64,000 nt of DNA from Caulochytrium protostelioides (lineage: Eukaryota > Chytridiomycota > Caulochytriomycetes > Caulochytriales > Caulochytriaceae), in assembly GCA_003615045.1 (NCBI GenBank), contig ML014176.1, positions 30,603 to 94,602 of the forward strand, written 5' to 3'. Numbering within the stretch: position 1 is the stretch's first letter; the number at the start of each line of letters is the position of its first letter. Positions 1 to 11,435 of the stretch are shown here, piece by piece. Under the pieces are notes generated by a model. It did no database searches and was not told the DNA's origin. It saw only the letters and a list, made by a program, of their open reading frames with translations. Made by a program: the position numbers and the translations under genes.

Positions 1-1010
1 TCCTGAAACGCGATGTCGGCGACCGTCTCGCGACCTGCCACATCGCCAAGTGGCGGCTGATGGCGAGCGTGCTGACTAACAAACTCTTTTCGCGGCGGCT
101 CGAACGCCTCAAGTGGGTCCGCCAGCCGTTGCGGCCGGCCTCGGTCGCCATGATCCGCGGCGGCGATCGGGGTGCTTTGTCGCACAGCCGCCGGAGCCGC
201 GGCGCGATGCGGGGGTTCGGCCAAGCGATACCACACCGCGCGTGGGCAACCGACGACGACAGCCGATCCCTGATCAGCGACTCGACATATGCCGGCAGCG
301 AGCAGTATGTGGCCGGCGGCGCGTACGACCACGGCCAAGACGACGACGACGGCGACGGCGACGACGCGTCGGACGAGGAGGACGAGCGCGTCGTGACCGA
401 CATGGCGCGCGCGTCCATTTGTCTCGACACTGCGGCCGATGTGCAGCGCCGCCCTAAACGGCGTTTGGCGACCGAGGACATGCTGCGGCTCAAGCGCGCG
501 ACAGCTGACCTGCCGGCGCGGTGGAAGGCCGGTGTCGGTGCCTACACGATGGCCCATTTCGCCGGCGGTAGCGACGAGGAGCGCGGAAGCCGTGCAGCGC
601 AGGTCGATCTCGCCATCCACGAGAACCTGTCGACGGCGACGCCGCCCATGAGCGTGCCCGGGCGGATCCTCTATATTGAGAAGCTGCGGGACTTTGGTGG
701 CGAGTGGAACGACCGATGGCTGGATCAGGTCGAGGCGGCGATGGCGGCCGCGGACCGGGCGGCGGCGCACCCGCCGGCGGCGGCTGGGGACGCCGTGACC
801 CCGGAAGCCGCGGCGGCCGCGGCGCGCGCCGCGAAGCTGATGCAGCGCTCGGCCAAGTACCTCTATGTGCCGCGGTGGGCGGCAGCGGCCGAGTTCCAGG
901 AGATCGTCGTCAGCCGCAGTATGATCAAGAACCATGCACCCTTCGATGTGCTCCGCCAGTTCGACGAGTTTGCCCGCCACAAAGCGCTCGTGGCCCCGTC
1001 TGACATCTGA
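1..1010 (+). CDS. class-3 (DAG-type) lipase-like protein, C-terminal part; 5' end outside window
   Basis: The frame is open from base 3 to the stop at 1010 (335 residues), so the gene enters from the left. The ATG at 60 is probably internal, because the codons before it also read as protein. No catalytic GHSLG motif is present; it would lie upstream. The closing part reads VPGRILYIEKLRD, then YVPRW, then EIVVSRSMIKNHAP. This parallels the end of the complete class-3 lipase at 33332-37567 in this window (PPGSVYWINP, then FSKTMIVDHSP) and the C-terminus of fungal and plant diacylglycerol lipases. An acidic Asp/Glu run lies near residues 110-125 and an Ala-rich run near 245-265. Family assignment rests on the C-terminal pattern only. 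It converges on FMC1, with 212 bases between the stops. Confidence 0.5.
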   Translation, partial: LKRDVGDRLATCHIAKWRLMASVLTNKLFSRRLERLKWVRQPLRPASVAMIRGGDRGALSHSRRSRGAMRGFGQAIPHRAWATDDDSRSLISDSTYAGSEQYVAGGAYDHGQDDDDGDGDDASDEEDERVVTDMARASICLDTAADVQRRPKRRLATEDMLRLKRATADLPARWKAGVGAYTMAHFAGGSDEERGSRAAQVDLAIHENLSTATPPMSVPGRILYIEKLRDFGGEWNDRWLDQVEAAMAAADRAAAHPPAAAGDAVTPEAAAAAARAAKLMQRSAKYLYVPRWAAAAEFQEIVVSRSMIKNHAPFDVLRQFDEFARHKALVAPSDI

Positions 1011-1222
1011 TACCCACCACGCTTCTCCCATGTCCATCTCGCCAAGCACCGTACAGTGGATGGAAACTTAAATTAATCAAAGGAAACATGCGTGAAAAAA
1101 AGCGGGAAATAGAAGGGAAAAGAGACATTGATTGGAGATGCGCCATCTTGTGAGCTGCCACATGGACATTCACGTGGATGTCGCCGCCATCGCAATATCA
1201 CCGCGAAGACGAAGCCGACGGC

Positions 1223-1654
1223 CTAGGATGAGGCCGACGGCTTCGCTTGGGACAGCAGCTGGTCGGCCTTATCGGCCTCCATCTCTTTGTAGCGGGCGAT
1301 CTCACGCTCGCGGCGCTCCTCGCCCTGCGCGATACGGTCGTCTAGAGTGCCCGGCATCGCGAGGCCGACGGTGTTGACGGTGCGTCGGAGTTTCTCCTCG
1401 TTCGAGAGCAGCGAGTTGGGCCAGTAGAGCTCGAAGAGGCGGCGGTGCTCGTTGTGGCCGTGGAGGAAGGCGAGGAGGTTGCGCGCGCCGTGGGGGTGCG
1501 TGGCGAGCCCTGGCGCGGCGCGGAAGAGGTCCGTGACGCCGCGCGACCACAGGCGGTTCGCGTTGCGCGCCGTATACTCGCGATTCACGATGCGCAGAAT
1601 CTGGCGCAGCGTCGCGCGGAGCTCCGCCGGCGAGGGGGCGGCTGGGGCGGCCAT
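1223..1654 (-). CDS. FMC1: FMC1-like LYR-type mitochondrial ATP synthase assembly factor
   Basis: 143 residues from the ATG at 1654. The frame is open further upstream but that part is not protein-like, so the ATG opening MAAPAAPSPAELR was chosen. The N-terminal helix (ELRATLRQILRIVNREY) resembles the LYR family, and the C-terminal part has the FMC1 signature: LLAFLHGHNEHRRLFELYWP followed by EEKLRRTVNTVGLAMP, matching the family's conserved VGL-LP ending. Length fits (human about 113, yeast about 155). In yeast FMC1 supports assembly of the F1 part of ATP synthase in the mitochondrial matrix; that role is inferred here. A charged helix closes the protein. A 15-bp tandem repeat lies about 60 bases upstream. 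It diverges from another mitochondrial protein gene starting at 3910. Confidence 0.72.
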   Translation of the reverse strand: MAAPAAPSPAELRATLRQILRIVNREYTARNANRLWSRGVTDLFRAAPGLATHPHGARNLLAFLHGHNEHRRLFELYWPNSLLSNEEKLRRTVNTVGLAMPGTLDDRIAQGEERREREIARYKEMEADKADQLLSQAKPSASS

Positions 1655-3909
1655 GATGACGGATACGGACGGGCAAGTGCGGAATGAGCAGCAGGAGAGT
1701 CGACGTCGTTGGTTGGCTATGTATGGCGTAACTATGTATGGCGTAACATCAAGAAACCAGACGATGCAGGCATACGGCTTACTGGGCATCGACAATCCTC
1801 CACGTGCTTTTCCTGATCATCCCTCGCGGGTCTCGTGGCGACCAAGGCAGCCAAGACCCTGATGAACATCAGTGAGCGGAGCGCGTATCACCGCCACTTG
1901 ACGGAGGGGGGCGTCGGCCCGCCACACTTTTGAAGGACCACCACTCCCAGCATCATCGCAAAACAAAAGGTGGAAAAGGTGCGGCGAGCCAGGTGTCGGT
2001 CGGACCTTGGCTCTCTACTGCCGAGCCGATCCGTGCGTGGCGGGTCTTTTTCGTCTTCATCATTCTCATGTGTGGTTCATTCTGATGATGTTCAGGGTAG
2101 ACAGGCAATCACGGCTCTCTGTCATTGTATCAATTGATTTATGATGGCGAAGCAGGATTGCTCACAACCCGGTGATCATGGACGAGCACGCTGCGCTGAC
2201 ATGGCATCCATAACCAAATCTGAACCCAGCTCTCCCATGTAGCACGCGGTATCTACTATGACAAGAAACAGAAGAAGGCTAGGCGGACATGAATTTTTTC
2301 CCTTTTTTGGGGATCGACTCATGTCCATCGGCTTCGCCTAGCTTGCGACGAGGCGCCGCATCCGACCGAGTTTTCGAGAGCAGAAGCATAGCGGTGCCCT
2401 CCCAACTCCCCGTATGGCCGCATATATTTGAATCTCTCCGTCAGGAGCGAAACGCTGGCGATCCACAGCTACCGCCACCAGTGACTCTTCATCGTCGCCG
2501 AGCCGAGTTCATTTTTGGAAGTACTGTCACATGACTCCGTCCATGATGAATCTGCCTTCAAGTGGAAAAATAATGAAGATCGGCAGAAAGGATCGGCAGG
2601 GCCGACCGGGTACATGTGCGCTGGGTCGACACCGCCGTGCACAGGCCGCACTCACGGCCCTGTGTTTCACAGCGTTGCCTCTTCCCCCTGGGATGCCCAC
2701 TACTGTCCGTTGATTTTTCTCTCTGTTCTGTGGAGCCGCCCCGGGTGGGAGCCAGGGTGGGTGTCATCCGTACTGCGTTCGCAAGCGTTAGGCGACATGA
2801 CGATTGTCTATCCTTGGGGCCATGACGGCCCCTCTCTGCAAGCATCCACAACCGGCTTGCTGGTGAACGCAAAAGCGTGGTCGGCTGACGGGATGCCTGC
2901 CCTTTGGCGGGGCTGCGGAGCGGAGATCCAAGACGCCACAGGAACCAAACGGGGCGCGGCGGCGCCTCCGGCCTCCTGGCATTCATGGGGCCAAGCCTCC
3001 CTCTCCCGCCGCATGCGGGGAACCGTCGGCGTACGGGCCAGAGATCAGACGAGCGGTCGCGGGTTATCGCCGGCTGGATCCGCACGGCGCCGGCGCCGGC
3101 AGCTGGTGGATCCGCAGGTCATGGGAACGGCATGCGCACCTCCTCGGCATCGCCACGGCGGGTCACGCGATCTCGGATGCACTGGTGGCGCAGACCGGCC
3201 GCCGAGATGGAGCGGAGCAGTGGCCTCGCGGAGCCGGAGCAGACCGCATGGGCGTGGTCGGAGAAGGCCGCGCGGCCACGTCGTTGGGATCGAGGCGCGC
3301 CAGGGCCGGGCGACGGCCGATGCGCGGCACGCCGACGCCGTCGGCATCAACAGAAGCGACGAGCCGCGGCCGCGCTCTCCGAAGGCGTCCGTGGTCATTG
3401 TCAGGGGTTCCTTCGGCGCCGGCCCCTGTGGTCGTGTGAGAGTCGCGGGCCTGGATAGAAAAAGCGCTGAGCGCTGCAGGCTCCCGCGCGAAGGGGTGTT
3501 CCTGTTGCTTGGCAGCACCGCGACCGGCAGCGCAACCATTCGGCGTCCTATAAAGCAGGATCAGGTTGTTAAAACCACGGGATGCTCGGGATGACGGCGA
3601 AGAGCGCGGAGGTGGACATGCCATCAAATCCGGGTCAGCGTCGTCGAACGAACGTCGCACAATCGCTTTGGGCTGAACCATCGCTGGATCAATACTATCC
3701 GGACGTTGATTTCCTTATTTGCATGACCTTTCTTCATCCCTCTCTCCAAATCAGATCGTCGCGATCCGACATCGACGCCGATCGCGCGTTCGCACGGCGC
3801 CGTTCCTCCTTTCTATACCCGCCACGCAGTGACCTCATCCGTTGTCCGATCCCGCTTGCACGTCGCTCGCGGCCCGCCTCGGCGCTTACGCAGTACCGGT
3901 TTTCCCAGA
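1655..3909. other. gene-free interval between FMC1 and the transhydrogenase gene
   Basis: 2.25 kb shared upstream region of two divergent genes. The part from about 1930 to 2560 is less GC-rich than its surroundings. Open frames here (for example + frame 2515-3594) show no domain or family resemblance. The interval holds one 15-bp tandem repeat; otherwise I see nothing. Confidence 0.5.
1717..1746. repeat. 15-bp perfect tandem duplication upstream of FMC1
   Basis: The unit CTATGTATGGCGTAA occurs twice back to back, 63 bases upstream of the FMC1 start codon. It lies in the likely promoter or 5' leader, so it could double a factor-binding site. No function is shown. Confidence 0.85.
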
Positions 3910-5397
3910 ATGGCCTCATCACGCGCGGCCGTTGGCCGCCTCATGACCTCGATCCGCGCGGCCGGCGCGACTTGCCCGTGCCACGGCGCGCCCGCCGCCG
4001 CCGTCTCCGCCGCCGCCGCCACCACCGGCACCCACCGCCATACGGACTCGTGCTCGCACAACCCGAAGCACAAGCACCGCGATGCGCGGTCGCGCCCGTA
4101 TGCCACGGCGCCCGTCGAGAAGGAGTATGCATTCGAGATGGCGACGTCGACGATTCGGTATGGCCGCGGCGTGACGGCGGAGGTCGGCATGGACATGCAG
4201 AACCTGAACGCCAAGAAAGTCGCGGTCGTCACGGATCCGAACATCGCGAAACTGCTGCCGTTCCAGACCGTCAAGACGTCACTGGAGAAGCACGGCGTCA
4301 ACCACGTGGTCTTTGACCAGGTGCGCGTCGAGCCTTCGGACGACAGTCTACGCGTCTGCATCGAGTGGATGAAGGCGCAGCAGCCCGACGCCATCATCGC
4401 GGTGGGCGGCGGCTCGGCGATGGATACCGCCAAGGCCGGCGCGCTGTACCTGGCGCACCCCGACGCCGAGTTTCTGGACTTTGTCAATGCGCCGATCGGC
4501 AAGGGCACCGTTCCCTGGAACCCGCTCGTCCCGCTCGTTGCCATCCCGACCACGGCCGGCACCGGCAGCGAGACGACGGGCACGTCCATCTTCGACCTAA
4601 AAGCCCGCAACGTCAAGACGGGCATCGCTTTCCGTGCCCTCAAGCCGTATCTGGGCATCGTGGATCCGCTCAACACGGCGACGATGCCGACGGAGGTCCA
4701 TGTCGCGTCGGGCCTGGACGTGCTGTGCCACTCGATGGAGTCGTTTACGGCGATCCCGTACCACGAGCGCGTGCCGCGGCCCACCAACCCTAAGAACCGC
4801 CCGGCGTACCAGGGCGCGAACCCCATCTCGGACCACTGGGCCCTCAAAGCGCTCGAGATGTGCATCAAGAACCTGCCCAAGGTCTATGCAAACCGTCACG
4901 ACTCGGAGGCCACCGAGCAGATGATCCTGGCCGCGACGTTCGCGGGAATTGGTTTTGGCAACGCGGGCGTGCACCTCTGCCATGGCATGTCCTACCCCAT
5001 CTCAGGACTCAACAAGCGCTACCAGCACCCGGGGTACAACACGGACCACCCGATGATCCCGCACGGCATCAGCGTCGCCATCTCGGCGCCCGCGGTCTTC
5101 AAGTACACCGCCGACTACTGCCCCGAGCGGCATCTGCAGATGGCGCAGATGTTCGGCAAGGACGTCTCACGCGCGTCGAAGCACGACGCCGGCTTGATCC
5201 TGAGCGACGCCATCCGTGAGTTCCTCATGAGCGTCGGTGTGCCGAACGGCATCCGCGCTCTCGGGTACGACAAGGCCAACATCACCGACCTCGTCAAGGG
5301 GACGCTGCCCCAGCGCCGTGTCCTCGACCTTGCCCCGGGGTCCACTGAGCACGACGACCTCGCGCGTCTCTTTGAAAACAGCATGAAGCTCTACTAA
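3910..5397 (+). CDS. ADHFE1: hydroxyacid-oxoacid transhydrogenase, mitochondrial (iron-type ADH family)
   Basis: 495 residues from the first ATG (3910); earlier in-frame starts are GTG only. HOT oxidises 4-hydroxybutyrate to succinic semialdehyde while reducing 2-oxoglutarate to D-2-hydroxyglutarate in the mitochondrial matrix (known for the mammalian family). Visible here: an Ala/Arg-rich presequence of about 60-80 residues, a group-III ADH core with the nucleotide-binding AVGGGSAMDTAKA segment, PTTAGTGSE, and the metal site D270/H274 (GLDVLCHSMES), H358 (LCHGMSYP) and H385 (IPHGIS). The insertion NKRYQHPGYNTDHP between the two last histidines is typical of HOT and separates it from bacterial FucO-type enzymes. 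Full length compared with the roughly 467-residue human protein. Single exon. Confidence 0.9.
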   Translation: MASSRAAVGRLMTSIRAAGATCPCHGAPAAAVSAAAATTGTHRHTDSCSHNPKHKHRDARSRPYATAPVEKEYAFEMATSTIRYGRGVTAEVGMDMQNLNAKKVAVVTDPNIAKLLPFQTVKTSLEKHGVNHVVFDQVRVEPSDDSLRVCIEWMKAQQPDAIIAVGGGSAMDTAKAGALYLAHPDAEFLDFVNAPIGKGTVPWNPLVPLVAIPTTAGTGSETTGTSIFDLKARNVKTGIAFRALKPYLGIVDPLNTATMPTEVHVASGLDVLCHSMESFTAIPYHERVPRPTNPKNRPAYQGANPISDHWALKALEMCIKNLPKVYANRHDSEATEQMILAATFAGIGFGNAGVHLCHGMSYPISGLNKRYQHPGYNTDHPMIPHGISVAISAPAVFKYTADYCPERHLQMAQMFGKDVSRASKHDAGLILSDAIREFLMSVGVPNGIRALGYDKANITDLVKGTLPQRRVLDLAPGSTEHDDLARLFENSMKLY

Positions 5398-7502
5398 TCG
5401 ATTTCAACAGATGGCATGAATACCCCGATAGATTGATGGCCATGGAGCCTTCTCTCGGTGCTTGAAGCGCTGATTGTCAGAACCGATATTTTCGATGGCT
5501 CTGAGGATGGGCCCCTCGCCGATCGGGGTGGCTTATGTGGCCGGGGGTGCGTGGCGGAGCGCCTCACGAAGGGAAAGGAGGGGGGCGAAGGCGGCGCCCG
5601 AGGACTGCGATCGGCGGGGTGGGTCTCCGCTGGCGCGCGTACGTCGGGGGAAAGAGGGGGTCGTGGGTCATGGCGGCCTCGGCCACGCTCAACGCTGCGA
5701 GAACCGACGTCAATCCTTGACTTCATCATCAGACATTGCTGGAGCATACGAGGGCTGAGGCTTGCACCGCCGCTGCGGTCGGTGTCGCTCGCAGCCGCCA
5801 ACGAGAAGACAGACCGCATCATGCAGGTTCATGGATGGCTCTGACCACCGGATCAATAGCACCGCTGATCACATTCCCTTGTGAAGCAAAGAGGATGTCT
5901 CGGCCTCGATACGGAAGACTCTCATGCAGTGAGACGACATGGCCCTCAATCGGATGAAGCCGCTCTACGACGGTGCTCGTCACGATTGCTGAAGCAACGT
6001 GGTAAACGAGATACGCATGGCGATCCAGCCACGGCGGGTGTCGGGCGGAGATACGTGCCCTGACACGATCGCCCGACCGCGCCACCCCATCAACCCCATC
6101 ACATGATCATACTGCGGTGTGATTGGCGCTTGCCGAGGCTGTTGATAGCAGGAGGCTCGGTCCTGGAATCCGTGTTTCGAAGCCGTCTGCATCCTCTTCG
6201 ACGCCAACGTGGCGCGGCTAAGTGTGAAAGTGGGGCGGCGGGCCTCGCCCGGGGGGCGGGGCTCGCCCTGGAGACAGGACGCCGACGCGGGCCCGTCGCG
6301 AGACATCCGAGGCGCGCAACGCCCAGCTGCTTGCCGCGCGCGCGCCGCCGCCGCCGCCGATGCCGCCGCCGCCATCGCCATCGCCACGGCCATCGCTCTC
6401 GCGATTGACGTCGTGCATCGCTTTCTTGCGGGTCACAGCAGCAGCAGCTGCCGCCGCCGCCGCCACCCATGACGACGGCCGCCACCGCCGCTGAAGCTGA
6501 AGCTGAAGCTGAAGCGGACGCCGCGGCGACCGCCACGGCGCCTGCTGTCGGCGAGGGCGAACGGCGCCCGCCGCCGGCCGCGCCCCGCCGCTGGGCGCAC
6601 ACGCCGCGCCGTGCCGCGCCGCGCCGCGTCGCTCGCGCCAGGCGCGTGCCGGCCCAGCGCGGCCGATGTCTGGCGAACGCGTCCGCTGCGGTCAAAGCAT
6701 GCCGCTGCCCGGCGCGACATGCCGCGTGGTGCAGAGCGCCAATGGCGGAGAGGGATGCACGTGGCCTGCACGTGGCCGCGGACGCCGGTCGGCCGGCGTG
6801 AGACCCAGACCTGGACCCATCGAGACTCCGACGCCAGCCGCTGTCCGCCGCCGTGTCGGGCCTCTCGCTTTCCGCCGCTTCACTCGGAGATCCTGCAGCG
6901 AGACCCGATTCGAGACGCCGCCGTCGCCGCTCGCCGCTCGCCCGTGCCACGCGTCGATTCATCGGCTGAGCCACCTTACGGAACCGCCGTCGTCGTAGAA
7001 CGCGTGGCAGGCGCGCGCTGAGCCGCTTCGAGTCGCTGGTCGCTGCTGACGCGTCGAGCTGCTGAGCGCAACCGGCGCCCGAGGCCCGCTTGCCAGACCC
7101 AGACGCCCGCCGATCCGCTGGTCCCACCGCCGCCGCCACGCCCCACGACGTCTCCGCTACGAAGAGACGTCTGCCTTAGCGCGATCGCTAGCGGCTGCTG
7201 TCGTGAACGACGACGGCGCCGCTGCCGCTGTGGTCTCAACGCCCGTCGTGCCGCCTCGTGGCCGCTCACAGCCACCTCCCACGAGCGTGCGCGCCATCTC
7301 CGCCCCCGCCCGGCGTCCCGTGCCGATCGCTACTGCCGCAGGCTCACTTGCCTCTCGCACTTGCTCGCACGGAGCCGTCGCGGCGCTCGGCTGGCTCGTG
7401 CCGCGGTCCTGGTCCGACGCCCTCCTCTCTTGCTCGATTGTCTGCAGCGACACGCGCACACCAGCGGATTTTGTCCATCGCGTGCCTGGTTGAATCGGCA
7501 CC
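5398..7502. other. gene-free interval upstream of ITC1
   Basis: 2.1 kb of GC-rich sequence with trinucleotide-type low complexity from about 6340 to 6540, including four copies of GCTGAA at 6490-6513. Several long frames on both strands are Ala/Arg/Pro-rich by composition only. The last several hundred bases probably hold the ITC1 promoter and leader. Confidence 0.5.
6490..6513. repeat. (GCTGAA)x4 simple repeat
   Basis: Four perfect 6-bp units inside a low-complexity GC-rich tract. No gene could be supported around it. Confidence 0.8.
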
Positions 7503-10500
7503 ATGCCGGCATACCAGAAGACCCTGTTTGTGCCGCGACCGGACCCGGTCCTCAAGGGCACTGCGCCCGTCTTCTACAATGAAGCGTCCGGCGAGGTCTT
7601 CCAGAACTACAGGTAATGCATGCCCTGAGCGGTGCGAAAGACCAAACTCTGACATGCTGCGGCCCCGTATGAATCTCCCCTGATGAAGCCGCGTATTCAT
7701 CTTTTTTTTCTCTTGTCGACGCGCTAATGGCATGCGATCAACGCGGATGATTGTTGGGCGGTGCAGCGACTATGTCCAGGCTCAGCTGTTCTATACGACG
7801 ATGCACTGGAACTGCACGCTGTCGAATCGCCGCAATCTGACGTTTCGGCAGGCGTACGAGTCCGAAAAGGCCGAGCGCGCCCAGCTCGCGCACTTCTGCG
7901 AAGCCTGGCGGCCAGCCGCGCTGCGCACCATCCACTACTTCCAGGGCCCCGTCGCGCGACTCACCGACACGCTGCAGTCCCACATCAAGCAGACCCTCTA
8001 CGTCGGCGAAAAGGTCGTCTCGCAGACATCGAAACAGGCTTTCCGCATCACCGACGTCCACGACGCGCCGAGGCGGTACGTGGGCGTCCTGCTGACGGGG
8101 GACGACGGCCACGCGGACGACGGCGATGGCAAGGAGCTCGTGTCGGCGACGACGACGGCGGCGCCGGTCTCGCCGTCGGCGACGACCATCGAGATTGCCG
8201 ATGGCGCGTGGGAGCGCTCGTCCAAGGTCTTGTACCAGATGCACTTCAAGCGGTTTATCAACTACGCGTGCACCAAAGTCACCGCCGTGCCCGTCTACAT
8301 CGTGCATCCGCACCTGCTCGCGCAGTACGGCGTCCCCGACACGCCGCCTCGGGACATGGATCCTGTGCTGGCACGCCGCGTCGCCGACGCCGTCGCGAAA
8401 CTGCGCGAAACCGACCGACAGCAGGCCGAGCAGCAGGCCCGCATCAAGGCCGAGGCCGAGGCCGCCGCGACCGCCACGGCTGTGACCACTGCGGCTGCCA
8501 TTGCTGCTACCGCGACTTCTGCCGCGGCTTCCGCACCGGCATCGCCGCCGAAACGGGGCCGCGCCGCACCCAAGACTGAGGCAGCGGACGGCTCGACGCC
8601 CGTGAAGCGGCGCCGGGCGAAAGCCGCTGCGCCCGCGGCAGCGACCGAGGGCGAGGGGACGCCGACGCCGCCGGCGGCCAAGCGCAGCCGCAAGCAACCT
8701 GCGGCGGCGACCGCCGATGCCGTCGCCGCACCGGAAGCCAAGCCTGAGCCGGCGGCGCCCGTCAAGGAAGAACCCGCGGTCGAGGTCAAGAAAGACGTCG
8801 TCAAGTACCCGATTGAGGACTTGGAACTGGCGGACCGGCAGCCGCCGCCGCGCCGCGCCGTCGACGCGCGGTGGGACATCGATCTGCCCGCCGAGCACGC
8901 GTCCGCCATCGTGCCGCTGTATGCGCAGCTGTTCACGTTCTCGACGGACTTCAAACTCTCGCGGTTCACCATCGACGATATGGTCAGCGCGCTGCGCGAC
9001 GAGTGGCGTCCGATCGACCGTGCGGGGCCCTTTTGCAACGTGCTGCTCGTGGAGATGATCGGCTCCTTACTCGCCGTGATCTGCCGGTCGTACCGCAACG
9101 AGGAGTGGAAGCTGCCCGCCGCCGCCGCCGCCGCGCCGCCGCCGTCCCATCTTCCGGCGGCGCCGCGCACTGAGTCCCCGGATGACGGCGAGAGCGACAT
9201 GGACGAGGACTCCAAGGACCACCCGCGTCCCGCGGCCTCGAGCGACGCGTCGCCGCGGCCGATCGACCTCGACGCGCTGGCGGCATTGACGCCCATCGAG
9301 CGGAACAACCTCGACGCGTGGATCCAATGGTTCCCCGGGCAGTGGGCCGACGGGTTTGATGCCCCCCCGCCGGGGACGCCCGCGAGCCACACGCACCCGC
9401 GCCACTCGGCCCTGCCCCACGTCGGCCGCATGGCCGCGTGGGCGGTGGTGCTCGTCGGATTCCTGCGCGACGCGCTGCCGCCCGCCGAGCACGAGCGCGC
9501 CACCGCCTTGCTCAACGTGCTCCTGCGCGAACCGACCCCTGCGGACGCCGCCGCCGCCGCCAGCGCGGCCGCGACATCGTCGGCGGCGTCCTCACCCCGC
9601 GCCGCGCGCCATGCGGCCGTCGACCCCAATATGGTCGCCGCGACAGATGAGCAGATCGCCGCGGCGCTGGACGACGACGACGACGACCACGGTGAGGCCG
9701 GCGTGGCCGAAAGCGAACCCTCGACGGGCGACGCGGACGCGGACGCCGATGGCGACGCGGCAGACCCTGATGACGACGCCGACGCCGGGTGGGGTCGCCG
9801 CGTGTCGCAGCGCCAGAAGCATCTCCGCGTCGTGCAGCGCCGCGACGTGCAGGAGCGCCAGAGCCGGTCCCGGGCGGCCACCGCCGCAGCGACGGCGGCC
9901 GCCGCGGCCGACGCCGGGTCGGAGAGCGACGACGGCGGCTCAGCATCGACCGCGTCGCGGCACGAGCGCCGCGCCGCGGCGGAGAGCAGCGGCCGCGAGC
10001 GCAGCACACGCCGCGCGCTGCGCGATCAGGACGATCACTACCAGACGCAGGTCGGTCGCTTGTCGAACCGCGTCGAAACTAACTTCCGGCATCTCACGCT
10101 TGACGACCGGATCTACGTGCTGGACCAGCTCGTTGCGAAAGCCGCCGATGCGGCCGTGATCCGCGTCGGCATCGACGCCGCCGTCGACCGCTTGCGCCAG
10201 GCGCGGTTCCGCCGCAAGGAGCTCGGCCGGATCCGAAAGGAGTGTGCGGACGAACTCGAGGACTTTCTGGCCGCACTCGAAAAGGAGAAGGCCGCCGACC
10301 CCGACGCTGCAGCCGCCGAGGCCGCGGGCGCCACCACGGACGCCGGCAGCGACGCCGTCACGCCTGTCCCAGCGCGCATCACGCCGAGCCATCCCGTGAC
10401 GGACGACGAGAGCGATGCCGAGGGCTCCGAAGCCGACTCGGCGTCGGTCACCAGCTCCACGGCGCCGGCGGGCGCGGCATCGGCCGGCGCCACGAACGCG

Positions 10501-11286
10501 CGCAGCCAGCGCGTCGCGACGATGCGGCGCGAGCTGCTGCGCCGCGAAGAAGAGCGCAAGCGCCGTCTCGCAGCGCTCGAGCAGGAGAAACGCGCGTACC
10601 GCGACAAGCGGCAGGCCCAGAAGGCGCGCGCGCTGCAGCGCAAGCAGCTCGAGGACGCCTACGAAGCCGCGAACCGCAACGTGGCGGCCGCCGACCGCGA
10701 GGTGCGCCGGTGGTCGAGCCATATCCGCGTCAAGGCGCTCGGGCGCGACCGTTACCAGCACCGCTACTGGTGGATCGACGGCGGGCTGGATCTGCCAACC
10801 GTGTCGGTGAACCCGCGCAAGCCGCCACAACTGCTCGACGGCCGCGAGCCCTACTATGGGCTGGGCCGGCTGCTGATTGAAGCGGCCGCACCCGAGGACG
10901 TTGAACTGGCCTCCGATGGAGCGGGCGAGGCGGCCGACGACCCCTTCGGCGCCGCTTCCGATGGCGTGGTCACGGCGTCGTCGTGGATGATGCTGACGAC
11001 GATCGACGAGGTCGAGGACTGGATGAAGTGGCTCGACCACCGCGGGATCCGCGAGCGGCACCTGCTGATTGCGCTGAATAAGATGCTGCTGGATATCCAG
11101 CAGCGGATGCAGATGCGCCACGAGACGAATGCGCGCATCGTCACGCGGCAGGCGCAGCACATCGCGATGCCCCAGCGGCCCTCGCGGAGCACCCGGACGC
11201 TCAACGGCGTCGCTGCGGCCGAGGTCTATGGCCCGTGGCAGGCCTTCCATCAGTACATGAACTACCATGCCAGCAGCCGCGAATGA
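7503..11286 (+). CDS. ITC1: ITC1/ACF1-type ISWI remodelling complex subunit (WAC, DDT, WHIM domains), one intron
   Basis: Two exons, 7503-7612 and 7767-11286, joined in frame to give about 1209 residues (yeast Itc1 about 1264). Exon 1 supplies the start of the WAC domain (MPAYQKTLFVPRPDP ... EVFQNY) and exon 2 continues with DYVQAQLFYTTMHWNC and LTFRQAYESEKAE, closely matching the Itc1/ACF1 WAC pattern. A DDT domain follows near residues 408-480 (LPLYAQLF-type helix, FTIDDMVSAL), then a WHIM1-like helix pair near 810-860 (LTLDDRIYVLDQLV), a basic coiled coil, and a WHIM2/3 segment near 1020-1165 (DRYQHRYWWIDGG). The linker at 230-360 is Ala/Lys-rich and disordered, and acidic tracts occur near 660-700. 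Itc1 partners with the ISWI ATPase Isw2 to space nucleosomes; no ISWI gene lies here. The intron interrupts the WAC domain. Confidence 0.88.
7613..7766 (+). other. spliceosomal intron of ITC1 (154 nt)
   Basis: The donor GTAATG follows exon end AACTACAG, and the acceptor is GGTGCAG at 7766. A T-rich tract covers 7701-7713 and a CTAAT branch sequence lies at 7724-7728 (branch A 7727), 39 bases before the acceptor. Splicing creates NYSDYV, restoring the conserved WAC reading frame; a later AG at 7783 would not keep frame. Confidence 0.88.
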
Positions 11287-11435
11287 CGCGCCTGCTGATG
11301 CTCTGCCCGCGCATCTGCAAATGGTCTGATTGTGCGTCTGCTGTTGATTTGCATAACGCGTCTGCGGATGCCCGTTGAATCGATTCCATGTAATGGTTTA
11401 TATATCCACCACATGACGTGACGTCCAGTCACCGG

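Noticed and set aside
2515..3594. 359-codon plus frame between FMC1 and the transhydrogenase gene
   Set aside because: No domain, mixed composition, overlapping equally open frames on the other strand.
5819..6085. 88-codon minus frame of balanced composition
   Set aside because: It looks more protein-like than its surroundings (VYHVASAIVTSTVVERLHP) but has only a GTG start and no family match.
6099..7139. 346-codon minus frame upstream of ITC1
   Set aside because: Made of Arg/Ala and Ser-Ala dipeptide runs from simple GC repeats, with no conserved element.
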